64,000 bases of DNA from Fructilactobacillus carniphilus (lineage in GTDB: Bacteria; Bacillota; Bacilli; Lactobacillales; Lactobacillaceae), in contig NZ_CP097121.1 in NCBI RefSeq assembly GCF_024029675.1, forward strand, positions 868,001 through 932,000, read 5' to 3'. The notes under the pieces are model-generated. The model saw only the letters and a list, made by a program, of their open reading frames with translations. It was not told the DNA's origin and made no database searches. How positions within the stretch are numbered: the stretch's first letter is position 1; each line of letters starts with the position of its first letter. Made by a program: the position numbers and the translations under genes. Positions 41,729-51,014 of this stretch are shown here, in pieces.

Positions 41729-44700
41729 GAACTTTTTCTCCTTTTTCTTGTGGTTTAGCTTTTTCCAACGCTTGAACGAGCTGATCCAATTCACTCAACC
41801 AATCAGCTTCTGCCATGGTGGGTTGAATGATCAGTTTTAGTTGAAAGCGACCAGCGACCATGTTAACCGTGGCCCGGAACTTTGTCGTGGCAATCGCGCG
41901 CAGTAAATCCTGGCTCTGGTATAGCTGCGAACCCTGCTTGCTCAGCGTAATCACAATCGTCTGACCGTCCCGTTTAATCTGATCAATCAGAGCATAGTCA
42001 GCCACCATTTTAATAAAATCAACGGTCAACAGGTTGGCAACAGCCGGCGGATACTCACCAAACCGGTCAATTAAATCACTTTGCAACTCGGTAAACTGTT
42101 CTTCACTATCTAATTGACGAATCCGCTTGTACAATTCGATTTTTTGCTGCGGATCAGCAATGTAATCGCTCGGCAGGTATGCTTCAATGCCTAGTTCCAC
42201 AGTGGCATCCGTCTTAACTGGCTTGTGAGTCTTGCCCTGTTTGTTAGCGACCGCGTCGTTTAACATTTGAGTATACATATCGTACCCTACGGAATCAATG
42301 AAACCGTGTTGCGCGCGCCCTAGCACGTTACCAGCCCCTCGAATCGACAAATCCCGCATGGCCACCTTAAAACCCGACCCAAGTTCCGTAAAGTCCTTAA
42401 TGGCTTCCAACCGGTTTTCGCCGGCTTCTGTCAGTACCTTGTTGGGCTGATACATAAAGTATGCTTGTCCGACCCGATTACTCCGACCGATTCGCCCCCG
42501 AATCTGGTACAACTGGGATAGTCCCATCCGGTCAGCATCCTCAACAAACAACGTGTTCACGTTTGGCATGTCTACCCCAGTTTCAATGATGGTAGTAGTG
42601 ACCAGCACGTCATAGTCGCCGTTCATAAAATCGTATAAAATTTGTTCCATTTGGTTTTCGGTCATCTGACCGTGAATGTAACCAATTCGCGCGTCCGGAA
42701 TCAGAGTTTGGAGCTGGTCCACCTTGGCTTCAATGTCCTTGACCCGGTTATGCAAGTAAAAGACCTGACCGTCGCGTTGCATTTCACGCCGAATTCCATC
42801 CACAATCGTCGCGTCGTTTTGCTCCATCACGTAGGTTTGAATGGGATACCGGTTAGCTGGTGGCGTTTCAATCACTGACAAATCACGAACTCCCATCATC
42901 GACATGTTCAAGGTTCGAGGAATCGGTGTCGCCGTCAAAGTCAAGACGTCCACGTTTTGCTTCAGTTCCTTCAATTTTTCCTTGTGCTTGACTCCAAACC
43001 GCTGTTCTTCGTCCACAATCAATAACCCCAAGTCGTGATACTGAACGTCATTGGACAACAACCGGTGGGTGCCCACCACAATGTCCAGTTTGCCACTCTT
43101 TAGGTCGGCTAAAGTTTGTTTCGTCTGGCGCGCACTGTTAAACCGGGATAACACCCCGATTTCCACCGGAAAGTTTTCAAAACGATTCGTCAGCGTTTCG
43201 TAGTGTTGTTGAGCTAAAACAGTGGTTGGTACCAGGAAAGCAACCTGCTTGCCCGCTTCCACGGCCTTAAACGCCGCTCGCATGGCAACTTCCGTTTTTC
43301 CGTACCCCACATCCCCCACTAACAAGCGGTCCATCGGGTGGGGTTGTTCCATATCATGCTTGATTTCCGATGTACTCCGCAATTGATCTGGAGTTGGTTG
43401 GTAAGGAAATGCGGCTTCAAATTCTAGTTGATAGTCATCGTCGTCTGGAAAGGCAAAGCCTGGGGTGTGTTCCCGCTTAGCGTAAAGTTCGACCAACTCA
43501 TCCGCCATGTCGTCAACTTTTTGGGCCACTCGACTTTTGGTTTTGGCCCATTCGTTGCTGCCAAGCTTATTTAAGCGGGGATGTTGATCCTCTGCCGCCA
43601 CGTACTTTTGAATCAGATTTAACTGCGTAACCGGAATAAAGATGTGTGCGTCTTTTTGGTACGTAATCGTCAAATAATCCTGGTGCTTCCCATCAACTTC
43701 CATGGTTTGCATTCCGTCGTAGCGCCCAATCCCATGATTGACGTGTACCACGTAGTCCCCCGGCTTTAAGTCGGTATAACTCTTAATTCGTTCCGCATTT
43801 GTAAACCGTTGCTGCCGCATCCGTCGCGGCTTAGCCCGTTCGTTAACCCTTTGAAAGAGTTCGTGTTCGGTAATCAGCGCAAAGTTGGCGTCGGGGAGTT
43901 CAAAACCCAGCGTTAAGTCTCCCGTCACAATTTGCGCTTGATCTGCAACTAACTGATCAACACTGGTGGCCGTCAGCTTCATGTTAAAGTCCTGAAAGGT
44001 CTGTTGGACCTGCTGAAGGCGTTTAGAATCAGTGACCATCACCACCACCGTCGTTAGACCAGCTTGGTAACGTTCCATTTCTGTCTTCAACAATGGCATC
44101 TGGCTAAAGAACCGTTGCATTGGCCGGACCGAAACGTTAATGATGTCATCCAACCGCATCCGTCCCAATCCCTTTTGAAACAATGATAGGAGTAGCCACG
44201 GCTGCTGGCTGGCCCGTAAAACAGTAGTTAAATTTAAACTAACTGGTTGGTTCGCAAAGAGTTGGTGTTTCTCTTGGACCGATTCCTTCCAGTTGGCTTC
44301 ATCCTGTTCTAACTGTTGGTTAGCATCACGAATTCGGGCATAGTCGTCAAAAACCACAACTCCTGTTTGCGGAAGGTAGTCTAACAACGACGTCTCCTTA
44401 GCAAACAAAAAACGCGCGTACACCTGCCACTCCGGATTGGTTACCTTGGTTTTTAAATCGCTAATTAAGGCATTAATATGGTCCTCGAGCGGCTCGTCCG
44501 TCACCTTTTGCAGTTGTTCCTGTAGGACAGTAATGGCATGTTCCCGATCACTAGCCGTCGGTAAGAAATCCGTAGCTGGTAAGATGGTAACTTTTTCTAG
44601 ATTTTTAATGCTGCGTTGGCTGGCCGGATCAAAGCTCCGCAGTGAATCAATTTCCGTGTCAAAGAAGTCTAAGCGCACGGGTGATTCGGCATTTAATGGA

Positions 44701-45245
44701 TAAATATCAATGATCGAACCTCGGACCGCAAACTCACCAGGAACAGCAACTAAGTTCTTGCGACTATAACCCATTTCGGCTAGTTGTCGTTGTAGCTCAA
44801 TTAAATCAAAGTCCGCCCCAATTTTGACCACCAACCGGGCAACCGCAAAGTCAGCTGGACGAGGGAGGTCCCGTTTCAAACCAGCGGTTGAAGCGACCAC
44901 AATTACTGGTTGATCCCCCTGCAATGCCTCCAAAGCCTGAACCCGTTCGGACCGAAACTCAGGCGAACTGGTCGCCACCTCCGCTGCAATCAATTCTTCA
45001 GCTGGAAACAGGAACACGGGAACGTCTAGCGGTCCTTCACTAAACTCCTTAACTGCCTGTTCGGCATGTTCCAAAGTATCCGTCACGTACAGGAACGGTT
45101 GCTGCTGATCTAAAACCAGCGTTTCTAACAATAATTTTTGGGCAATGCCACTGGTGCCAGTCACTAACTGACGAGTCTGGGGCGCTAGGTTCGCCTGAAT
45201 TTGTTGGTACTGTGGTAATGCTTGAAAGACGTTCGTTAATTCCAC
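41718..45245 (-). CDS. mfd: Transcription-repair coupling factor Mfd
   Basis: 1175 aa. Order: UvrB-like module at the N-terminus, RNA polymerase-interacting domain (LKPGDYVVHVNHGIGRYDGM), RecG-like helicase with Walker A in LLVGDVGYGKTEVAMRAAFK and DEEQ box in IVDEEQRFGV, then the TRCF C-terminal domain. It removes stalled polymerase and recruits UvrA. Start is GTG with AAAGGA upstream. It lies between pth and rqcP. Confidence 0.98.
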   Translation of the reverse strand: MELTNVFQALPQYQQIQANLAPQTRQLVTGTSGIAQKLLLETLVLDQQQPFLYVTDTLEHAEQAVKEFSEGPLDVPVFLFPAEELIAAEVATSSPEFRSERVQALEALQGDQPVIVVASTAGLKRDLPRPADFAVARLVVKIGADFDLIELQRQLAEMGYSRKNLVAVPGEFAVRGSIIDIYPLNAESPVRLDFFDTEIDSLRSFDPASQRSIKNLEKVTILPATDFLPTASDREHAITVLQEQLQKVTDEPLEDHINALISDLKTKVTNPEWQVYARFLFAKETSLLDYLPQTGVVVFDDYARIRDANQQLEQDEANWKESVQEKHQLFANQPVSLNLTTVLRASQQPWLLLSLFQKGLGRMRLDDIINVSVRPMQRFFSQMPLLKTEMERYQAGLTTVVVMVTDSKRLQQVQQTFQDFNMKLTATSVDQLVADQAQIVTGDLTLGFELPDANFALITEHELFQRVNERAKPRRMRQQRFTNAERIKSYTDLKPGDYVVHVNHGIGRYDGMQTMEVDGKHQDYLTITYQKDAHIFIPVTQLNLIQKYVAAEDQHPRLNKLGSNEWAKTKSRVAQKVDDMADELVELYAKREHTPGFAFPDDDDYQLEFEAAFPYQPTPDQLRSTSEIKHDMEQPHPMDRLLVGDVGYGKTEVAMRAAFKAVEAGKQVAFLVPTTVLAQQHYETLTNRFENFPVEIGVLSRFNSARQTKQTLADLKSGKLDIVVGTHRLLSNDVQYHDLGLLIVDEEQRFGVKHKEKLKELKQNVDVLTLTATPIPRTLNMSMMGVRDLSVIETPPANRYPIQTYVMEQNDATIVDGIRREMQRDGQVFYLHNRVKDIEAKVDQLQTLIPDARIGYIHGQMTENQMEQILYDFMNGDYDVLVTTTIIETGVDMPNVNTLFVEDADRMGLSQLYQIRGRIGRSNRVGQAYFMYQPNKVLTEAGENRLEAIKDFTELGSGFKVAMRDLSIRGAGNVLGRAQHGFIDSVGYDMYTQMLNDAVANKQGKTHKPVKTDATVELGIEAYLPSDYIADPQQKIELYKRIRQLDSEEQFTELQSDLIDRFGEYPPAVANLLTVDFIKMVADYALIDQIKRDGQTIVITLSKQGSQLYQSQDLLRAIATTKFRATVNMVAGRFQLKLIIQPTMAEADWLSELDQLVQALEKAKPQEKGEKVHEN

Positions 45246-45268
45246 AACAATCCTTTCTGACCCCCGGC

Positions 45269-45826
45269 CTAGTTAAATTGATTCTCGAGTTTGGGGAAGT
45301 CCGTCCCAGCGACCCATTCTCCTAGGGCTTGGGTACTATGATCTAACGCTTCAGCCAGTGGTCCCTGTTGTTCCAAACTAAACCGACTAAGCACGTACTT
45401 CACAACGCTCTCTCGTTTCGGATGATCGATGCCAATCTTAACGCGGTTAAACTGGTCGGTTCCTAAGTGCGCAATCAAACTTTTAATGCCGTTGTGCCCT
45501 CCAGCTGAGCCGTGGGTGCGGAGCCGAATCCGCCCCACGTGTAAATCCATATCGTCATAGACCACCACAAGGTCGTCTAACGTCAACTTATAAAATTTTA
45601 TCAGTGGACCGACGGCACGCCCTGATTCGTTCATGTAAGTCGTTGGTTTTACCAACAGCACCTTTTCACCATTCACCATCCCACTTGCCAAGTCTGCTTC
45701 CATTTTATGTTGGGTAAAACTCAGTTGATGTTCAGTCGCAAACTGATCCAGCGCCATGAATCCCGTATTGTGGCGAGTTCCAGTGTATTGGGCCCCCACG
45801 TTTCCTAATCCTACAATCATTTTCAT
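45269..45826 (-). CDS. pth: Peptidyl-tRNA hydrolase
   Basis: 185 aa. MIVGLGNVGAQYTGTRHNTGFMALD holds the catalytic His and the Asn; KPTTYMNESGRAV and VYDDMDLHVGRIRLRTHGSAGGHNGIKS are typical of Pth. It frees tRNA from peptidyl-tRNA that drops off ribosomes. It is 23 bases before mfd in one transcript. Confidence 0.98.
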   Translation of the reverse strand: MKMIVGLGNVGAQYTGTRHNTGFMALDQFATEHQLSFTQHKMEADLASGMVNGEKVLLVKPTTYMNESGRAVGPLIKFYKLTLDDLVVVYDDMDLHVGRIRLRTHGSAGGHNGIKSLIAHLGTDQFNRVKIGIDHPKRESVVKYVLSRFSLEQQGPLAEALDHSTQALGEWVAGTDFPKLENQFN

Positions 45827-45861
45827 CTTATTTACTCCTTTGTTCTCTAAATATTAGTAAC

Positions 45862-45904
45862 GCCGAAAAAGAGACTGGTTTATTTTCCACCCTCTCTTTC
45901 GTTA
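45862..45904 (-). terminator. Possible terminator after mazF
   Basis: CGAAAGAGA and TCTCTTTTTCG pair across a loop of about 18 bases; the run of T lies in the 3' arm. Confidence 0.4.
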
Positions 45905-45916
45905 TGTATAGACCGT

Positions 45917-46270
45917 TTAATCAGTTCCCACGCTCAAGGACAGCGCTTGGTTCACGCGGTCCATGATTGAGTCCGCCAAATGGGTCACCTTATCGCGTAA
46001 TCGTTGTTTGTCAATCGTCCGAATTTGTTCTAGTAAAATCACTGAATCTCGTTCAATTCCGGTTTGTTTGGCAGCAATGGCAATGTGAGTCGGCATCCGC
46101 GGCTTACTGATTTGCGCTGTAATCGCCGCTACAATCACCGTGGGACTGTAGTGATTCCCAATGTCATTTTGAATCACCAACACCGGGCGTAACCCCCCTT
46201 GCTCTGATCCCACGACTGGGGACAAATCAGCAAAAAAAACATCACCACGCTTAATGGACGTTTCCCTCAT
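45917..46270 (-). CDS. mazF: MazF/PemK-family endoribonuclease toxin
   Basis: 117 aa. [31 protein letters not shown], then [12 protein letters not shown] and [17 protein letters not shown], matches the chromosomal EndoA/MazF of Firmicutes, including the catalytic Arg in LRPV and the Thr in AAITAQ. Such enzymes cut single-stranded mRNA at short sites. It lies after alr and a 78-aa protein, in the place where Bacillus has ndoAI-ndoA. No standard MazE is present. Confidence 0.93.
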   Translation of the reverse strand: MRETSIKRGDVFFADLSPVVGSEQGGLRPVLVIQNDIGNHYSPTVIVAAITAQISKPRMPTHIAIAAKQTGIERDSVILLEQIRTIDKQRLRDKVTHLADSIMDRVNQALSLSVGTD

Positions 46271-46302
46271 TAAATCTAACCTTTCGTTCTTAAAGTCTGT
46301 GG

Positions 46303-46539
46303 TTATTGCATTTCGTCGTAATATTTATTTAAGTTAAAGATTGACTCGTACTGACAGGCCGAAAACTCATCCACAATCCGCTGGTTTAAACCGGCCATTG
46401 ACTGGTAGCCATACGCCATCTGGTTCACAAGCGGATTAAGATTAAAGCGGGCCGACGCTACAGAAACCACTCGGTGGTCCCACATCCAGTCGGATGGCAT
46501 CGGAAATAAAATCTGACTAGCAGTTAAACGGTAACTCAT
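46303..46539 (-). CDS. Small protein between alr and mazF; candidate antitoxin, family not recognised
   Basis: 78 aa from the ATG at 46539; GAGG, which is part of the alr end, serves as its ribosome site. The gene lies 6 bases past the alr stop. The sequence (starting [20 protein letters not shown]) shows no AbrB-type or ribbon-helix-helix motif; the C-terminal half looks helical. Its place suggests an antitoxin for MazF, but I cannot confirm that from sequence. Confidence 0.7.
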   Translation of the reverse strand: MSYRLTASQILFPMPSDWMWDHRVVSVASARFNLNPLVNQMAYGYQSMAGLNQRIVDEFSACQYESIFNLNKYYDEMQ

Positions 46540-46545
46540 GGTCAA

Positions 46546-47703
46546 TCACCTCGACTCCTTAGTTGCTAAATTAGTTTGATAATACACCCGTGGCAGTCGT
46601 TGCGAAAAGCCACAGGCCAATTCATAATGAATGGTTTGACACTGCTCCGCCATCTCCTGCAGAGTAATGGTGACACCGTGATCGGTTCCAATCAAGGTGA
46701 CGAGCGTATGCACGGGGACAAAATGCGGTAACTTCACCATCATTTGATCCATGCAAACTCGCCCCACAATTGGACAACGTTCCCCGTTTACCAAAACAGA
46801 AAAACCCTGTAACGAGCGGCGTAACCCGTCTGCATATCCCAGCGGAATCGTGCCAATCCAGGTGGGTTCGGTAACCGCATAAGTGGCTCCATAACCAATC
46901 GAACGACCCGGCGCTACCTGCCGCACAGACACCAGTTCTGAGGTTAAGCTCAGCGCTGGTTGCAAGGAAAACGGAGGTTTGATGGCAGTTCCCGACGGAT
47001 TTAATCCGTACATGGCAATGCCATAGCGGACTAAGTTGGCCTCCGGCACTGGATGCCAGAGATCAGCAGCCGAATTGGCTACCGAAACATAGCGGGGCAA
47101 CCGCTCAATGGCGGTTACCATGGCACGAAAGTTCCGCAGCTGAAAGTTAAAGTACTTTTCATCAGGGCTATCAGCAGTTGCGAAATGGGTGTATAACCCC
47201 TGCCAGTCAAATTCAGTTTGTAACTGCTGAAAGCAGGCATCAAAGTCGCGTACCTCAGCGGGATTTTGCAGTCCAATCCGCCCCATCCCACTATCTAAGG
47301 CTAAGAAAAATTTAAGCGGTTTTTCAATGCGGAGCTCGTGTTTTAAACGAGCCGCAACTTGTAACCACGCTGCGTCTGCCACCGTGACCGTAATGTCATA
47401 CTTTGCAATTAGGTCTACCTTGGTTTCGTCCGTGAGCCCTAACACTAAAATCGGTTGGGAAACAAAACCGGCCTGCCGTAACTGAATCGCTTCATCTAAG
47501 ACTGCTACACAAAAGCCAGTGGCTCCAGCACGTGAGGCAACTTGCGCCACTTGAACCGCTCCGTGACCGTAAGCATCCGCTTTGACAACCGCAAATAGTT
47601 CCGTTCCCGGTTGCAGGCGCGTCACGGCGTTGTGAACGTTTGCTTCGATTGCAGTTTCGTTAATTAAAATTTGTCCGTTTCGATTCCGTGCAACGACCAT
47701 CAT
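46546..47703 (-). CDS. alr: Alanine racemase
   Basis: 385 aa (or 384 from the second ATG at 47700, better spaced from GAGGAG). The PLP lysine is in FAVVKADAYGHGAV, the second base Tyr in GRSIGYGATY, and CMDQMMV is conserved. It makes D-alanine for peptidoglycan and teichoic acids. It follows cshA directly with no acpS between, and leads the 78-aa gene and mazF. Confidence 0.97.
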   Translation of the reverse strand: MMVVARNRNGQILINETAIEANVHNAVTRLQPGTELFAVVKADAYGHGAVQVAQVASRAGATGFCVAVLDEAIQLRQAGFVSQPILVLGLTDETKVDLIAKYDITVTVADAAWLQVAARLKHELRIEKPLKFFLALDSGMGRIGLQNPAEVRDFDACFQQLQTEFDWQGLYTHFATADSPDEKYFNFQLRNFRAMVTAIERLPRYVSVANSAADLWHPVPEANLVRYGIAMYGLNPSGTAIKPPFSLQPALSLTSELVSVRQVAPGRSIGYGATYAVTEPTWIGTIPLGYADGLRRSLQGFSVLVNGERCPIVGRVCMDQMMVKLPHFVPVHTLVTLIGTDHGVTITLQEMAEQCQTIHYELACGFSQRLPRVYYQTNLATKESR

Positions 47704-47730
47704 GTTCTCCTCATTCGTTAAATTGTTATC

Positions 47731-47739
47731 ATTATATCA
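47731..47739 (-). promoter_or_regulatory. Extended -10 promoter of alr
   Basis: TGATATAAT on the minus strand, 28 bases before the alr ATG; no good -35. Confidence 0.6.
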
Positions 47740-47825
47740 TTTTCAGTGCGTGAGCGAAGAACGGAGCTCAAGGCTACTTCGCAGAAATACGCGACTGGCA
47801 ATCATTTTCCGTTAGTTGCAGCTAA

Positions 47826-47859
47826 CAAAAAAGTCCTTTAGCTTTTCAACTAAAAGACT
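47826..47859 (-). terminator. Terminator after cshA
   Basis: AGTCTTTTAG and CTAAAGGACT pair (10 bp, one G-U), followed by TTTTTG on the minus strand. Confidence 0.85.
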
Positions 47860-47868
47860 CCCGTTTAT

Positions 47869-49353
47869 TTAGTGTTTATTCTTAATCACAAAGTTGTTTT
47901 TACGACTGTGATGTTGTTCACCGTGGTCGCGATGCTCACGATGATCATTGCGACGTTTGCCGCGGTAATTACTGGATCCACCCCGACGATTGTTCCGCCG
48001 ATAGCCACCACCGTGGCGACCATTCCCGCGACCACCATGACTCTTCAACGGCCGTTCGGGTGTAATGTGGACCTTCACCTGGTCGCCAGAAAGTTCATTT
48101 AACAAGGCAGCCACTAAGTCTAGACTATCATATTGGTCTAATAACTCTTGGGCCACGCCGCTAAAGCGACTGGTATCGGTCTTTTGTACCAACTTAGCAA
48201 CGTCATCCTTGGCAAATTTAAGTTGACCAGCTAGGGCTTCATCAGCCGTAGGTGGCTTCAATGGTAACATCCGCACCTTGGTCAGCTTTTCAATTCCCCG
48301 CAGATAGCTCATTTCGCTCGGCGTAACGAACGTTACGGATGTTCCATGGTGTCCGGCCCGACCAGTCCGGCCAATCCGGTGCACGTAACTCTCAGGATCT
48401 TGCGGAATATCAAAATTATAAACGTGGGTTACCCCAGAAACATCAATTCCCCGAGCAGCTACGTCAGTAGCAACTAGATAGTTAATTTGATCGCGTTTAA
48501 ATTCGTTCATAATCTGAGTCCGCCGGCTTTGGGTTAAATCACCGTGTAATCCAGCTGCTTTGTAACCACGGGCAACTAATCCCTTGGACACTTCATCCAC
48601 CCGCCGTTTGGTCCGACAGAAAATAATGGTAACCTTTGGTTGGTTTACATCAAATAACCGCGTCATCGTATCAAACTTTTCATTGTCCCGAACCTTCACG
48701 TAGTACTGATCCACCAAATCAGTTGTCAGCTCCTTAGCCTTAACCTTGACCTGCTTCGGATCCGTCATGAACTGAACCCCAACTCGTTTAATTGGAGCAG
48801 GCATCGTAGCTGAAAACAGCATTGTTTGGCGATTTTCAGGAGTTTGTTTAATGATTTTTTCGATGTCTTCTAAGAAACCCATGTTTAACATTTCGTCGGC
48901 TTCATCGAGAACCAAGAAACGTACGTGGTCTAACTTCAGCGTCCGGCGTTGGATGTGATCCAACAACCGTCCAGGAGTTCCCACGATAATCTGGGGCTTC
49001 TTCTTTAAGTCATAAATTTGTTTGCGGATATCGGAACCACCGTATACCACTTGGGCACGAGCTCCTTCTCCCTTTCCCAACTTTTGAATCTCTCGTTGGG
49101 TCTGGATGGCTAATTCCCGAGTCGGGGAAATTACTAATGCCTGCACGTCCGGATTGTTAACGTCAATCCCCTGCAAAATGGGCAGAGCAAAAGCCGCCGT
49201 TTTTCCGGTTCCCGTTTGAGCTTGGCCGATCACATCTTCCCCGTTTAAAGTTAAGGGAATCGTTTGGGCCTGAATGGCAGTTGGTTCCGTATATCCGTTG
49301 GCTGCCACTGCTTCTAATAGGCTAGCTGTTAATCCTAATTCTTGAAAATTCAA
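47869..49353 (-). CDS. cshA: DEAD-box RNA helicase (CshA type)
   Basis: 494 aa from the TTG at 49353, with GGAGG 7 bases upstream; an ATG eight codons earlier would place that GGAGG inside the gene. Motifs: Q motif in TEPTAIQAQTIP, AQTGTGKTAAF, VLDEADEMLNMGF, FSATMP, HRIGRTGR. The tail is Gly/Arg/His-rich, a flexible RNA-binding end. CshA helps mRNA turnover and ribosome assembly, often needed in the cold. The leader can form competing hairpins. Confidence 0.96.
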   Translation of the reverse strand: MNFQELGLTASLLEAVAANGYTEPTAIQAQTIPLTLNGEDVIGQAQTGTGKTAAFALPILQGIDVNNPDVQALVISPTRELAIQTQREIQKLGKGEGARAQVVYGGSDIRKQIYDLKKKPQIIVGTPGRLLDHIQRRTLKLDHVRFLVLDEADEMLNMGFLEDIEKIIKQTPENRQTMLFSATMPAPIKRVGVQFMTDPKQVKVKAKELTTDLVDQYYVKVRDNEKFDTMTRLFDVNQPKVTIIFCRTKRRVDEVSKGLVARGYKAAGLHGDLTQSRRTQIMNEFKRDQINYLVATDVAARGIDVSGVTHVYNFDIPQDPESYVHRIGRTGRAGHHGTSVTFVTPSEMSYLRGIEKLTKVRMLPLKPPTADEALAGQLKFAKDDVAKLVQKTDTSRFSGVAQELLDQYDSLDLVAALLNELSGDQVKVHITPERPLKSHGGRGNGRHGGGYRRNNRRGGSSNYRGKRRNDHREHRDHGEQHHSRKNNFVIKNKH

Positions 49354-49383
49354 ATGTGTTCCTCCTACTTGAAACATCAGTGT

Positions 49384-49442
49384 AAATTCAATTCCGTTCT
49401 TGAAAAAAATCCGTTTTTCGCGTTTCGAGCGGAATCTGATTT
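49384..49442 (-). promoter_or_regulatory. Leader of cshA with alternative hairpins
   Basis: ATTCCG (49430-49435) can pair with CGGAAT (49391-49396), extended by AAAT/ATTT, or its TCCG can pair with CGGA (49410-49413), which is followed by seven T. The second fold is a weak terminator. Confidence 0.4.
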
Positions 49443-49533
49443 ACTAGTTATATGCTAATAATACCGATTAATCGTGCTTAATTTTTAAAAAAACAACTCC
49501 TCCAGCATACAACAAAAGTCAAATTTAATCAAA

Positions 49534-50925
49534 CTATTCGTTATCGGGGCTTGTTAAAGTAGTGAGGATTTTTTCTAAGTGCATTCCGTGACTGGCCTTT
49601 AAGAGAACCTCATCTCCGGGGGCAATGTGGTGACGTAAATCCTGCGCTAATTCTGGCAGTTGATCTGCGGAATAGTGAAATAGCGTCTGTTCCGGTTGGT
49701 AGCACTTCGTGAGCGCCGTAAATAAGGCAGTCATTTGCGTTCCAACTAGAAAGACTAGCTCAATTGCCTGGGAATCAAATGCATCTGCCAAACCGGCGTG
49801 CATTTGTTCAGCATGATCCCCTAATTCCAACATATCTCCTAACACCACGATCCGTTTTCCGGTTAATTCAGTGTTAGAAAAGGCCTGTAAAACAGCTCGG
49901 ACCGCGGTGGGGTTGGAATTGTAAACATCGCTTAGAATTAATTCACCCTGGTTCCCCTTCACCCATTCTGCTCGATTAGCAGTTAAATTCGGATGCGCTA
50001 AGCCACTGCGCAAATTAGCGGGCGTCACCTTAAGTAGCTCCCCCACACTCAGCGCAGCTAGGGCGTTGTTCACGTTGTAATCACCGATGAGCGGAATCGT
50101 GAATTCAAAGTCTTGCCACCGGTTAGTCTGAAAACGCGTTGCTTGATCACTTTCCTCGATTTGGGTGGGGTAAATATCGTTAGTTCCCTGCCGTCCAAAG
50201 GTAAAGCGGCGCAAATCTTTATCCAGCGGATGGTCAGCTAATAACGGTTCATCGCCGTCGTACACAAAGACCCCGTCGTCGGGCAATCCATCCGTGATTT
50301 CTAACTTGGCCTCTGCAATCTTGGCCCGGGTCCCAAAGAACTCAATGTGAGCCTCACCAATCATCGTAATGACCGCGATGTCAGGATTAACCAACTCACT
50401 CAATCGATGCAATTGTCCTGGCCGATCCATTCCCATTTCGACCACCAAGACCTCGGTGTTTGAATTCATCGATAAAATGGTGATGGGCACGCCAATTTCG
50501 TTATTAAAGTTATCTTGGGTTTTGGTCACGTTAAAAGTGGTCTGCACCACTCCCGAAATCAGGTCCTTCGTGGTGGTTTTCCCGTTGCTACCGGTTACCG
50601 CCACCACTTTCGGATTGATTTTGGCCAGGTAGTATTTGGCTAGGCGTTGTAAGGAGGCCAGCGGATTCGCCACAATGATGACCGGAAAATCGGCTGGTGC
50701 ATCTGTAACACGTTCCTCGGCCCATAAGGCTGCTACTGCGCCATGGTCAATGGCACTTTCTATGTAATCATGACCGTCCCGGTCTCCTTCTAGCGGAACA
50801 AACAAAGCGCCTGGCTTTAAATCCCGACTATCAAACGCTACAGAAGTAACTTCAAGTGAAGTCGCTGTGGCTGGCCGTAATTCTCCTTCAACCGCACGGG
50901 CGATTTCATCTAGTCTCATTTTCAT
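49534..50925 (-). CDS. murF: UDP-N-acetylmuramoyl-tripeptide--D-alanyl-D-alanine ligase
   Basis: 463 aa. N-terminal UDP-binding domain (VAFDSRDLKPGALFVPLEGDRDGHDY), ATP loop VVAVTGSNGKTTTKDLI, and C-terminal domain with SDVYNSNPTAVRAVL and VVLGDMLELGDHAEQMH. It adds D-Ala-D-Ala to the muropeptide precursor. It stands upstream of cshA; ddl, often its neighbour, is not in the window. Confidence 0.97.
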   Translation of the reverse strand: MKMRLDEIARAVEGELRPATATSLEVTSVAFDSRDLKPGALFVPLEGDRDGHDYIESAIDHGAVAALWAEERVTDAPADFPVIIVANPLASLQRLAKYYLAKINPKVVAVTGSNGKTTTKDLISGVVQTTFNVTKTQDNFNNEIGVPITILSMNSNTEVLVVEMGMDRPGQLHRLSELVNPDIAVITMIGEAHIEFFGTRAKIAEAKLEITDGLPDDGVFVYDGDEPLLADHPLDKDLRRFTFGRQGTNDIYPTQIEESDQATRFQTNRWQDFEFTIPLIGDYNVNNALAALSVGELLKVTPANLRSGLAHPNLTANRAEWVKGNQGELILSDVYNSNPTAVRAVLQAFSNTELTGKRIVVLGDMLELGDHAEQMHAGLADAFDSQAIELVFLVGTQMTALFTALTKCYQPEQTLFHYSADQLPELAQDLRHHIAPGDEVLLKASHGMHLEKILTTLTSPDNE

Positions 50926-50978
50926 AAATTAATACTCCTAATGGGTGCAAAATCACTGCATAAACTGCAATTCGTTTC

Positions 50979-50987
50979 ATTATAACA
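50979..50987 (-). promoter_or_regulatory. Extended -10 promoter of murF
   Basis: TGTTATAAT on the minus strand, the same nonamer as before yabR; 54 bases before the murF ATG. Confidence 0.6.
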
Positions 50988-51014
50988 TTAATGGTTTTAA
51001 ACCCGATTCAACCC

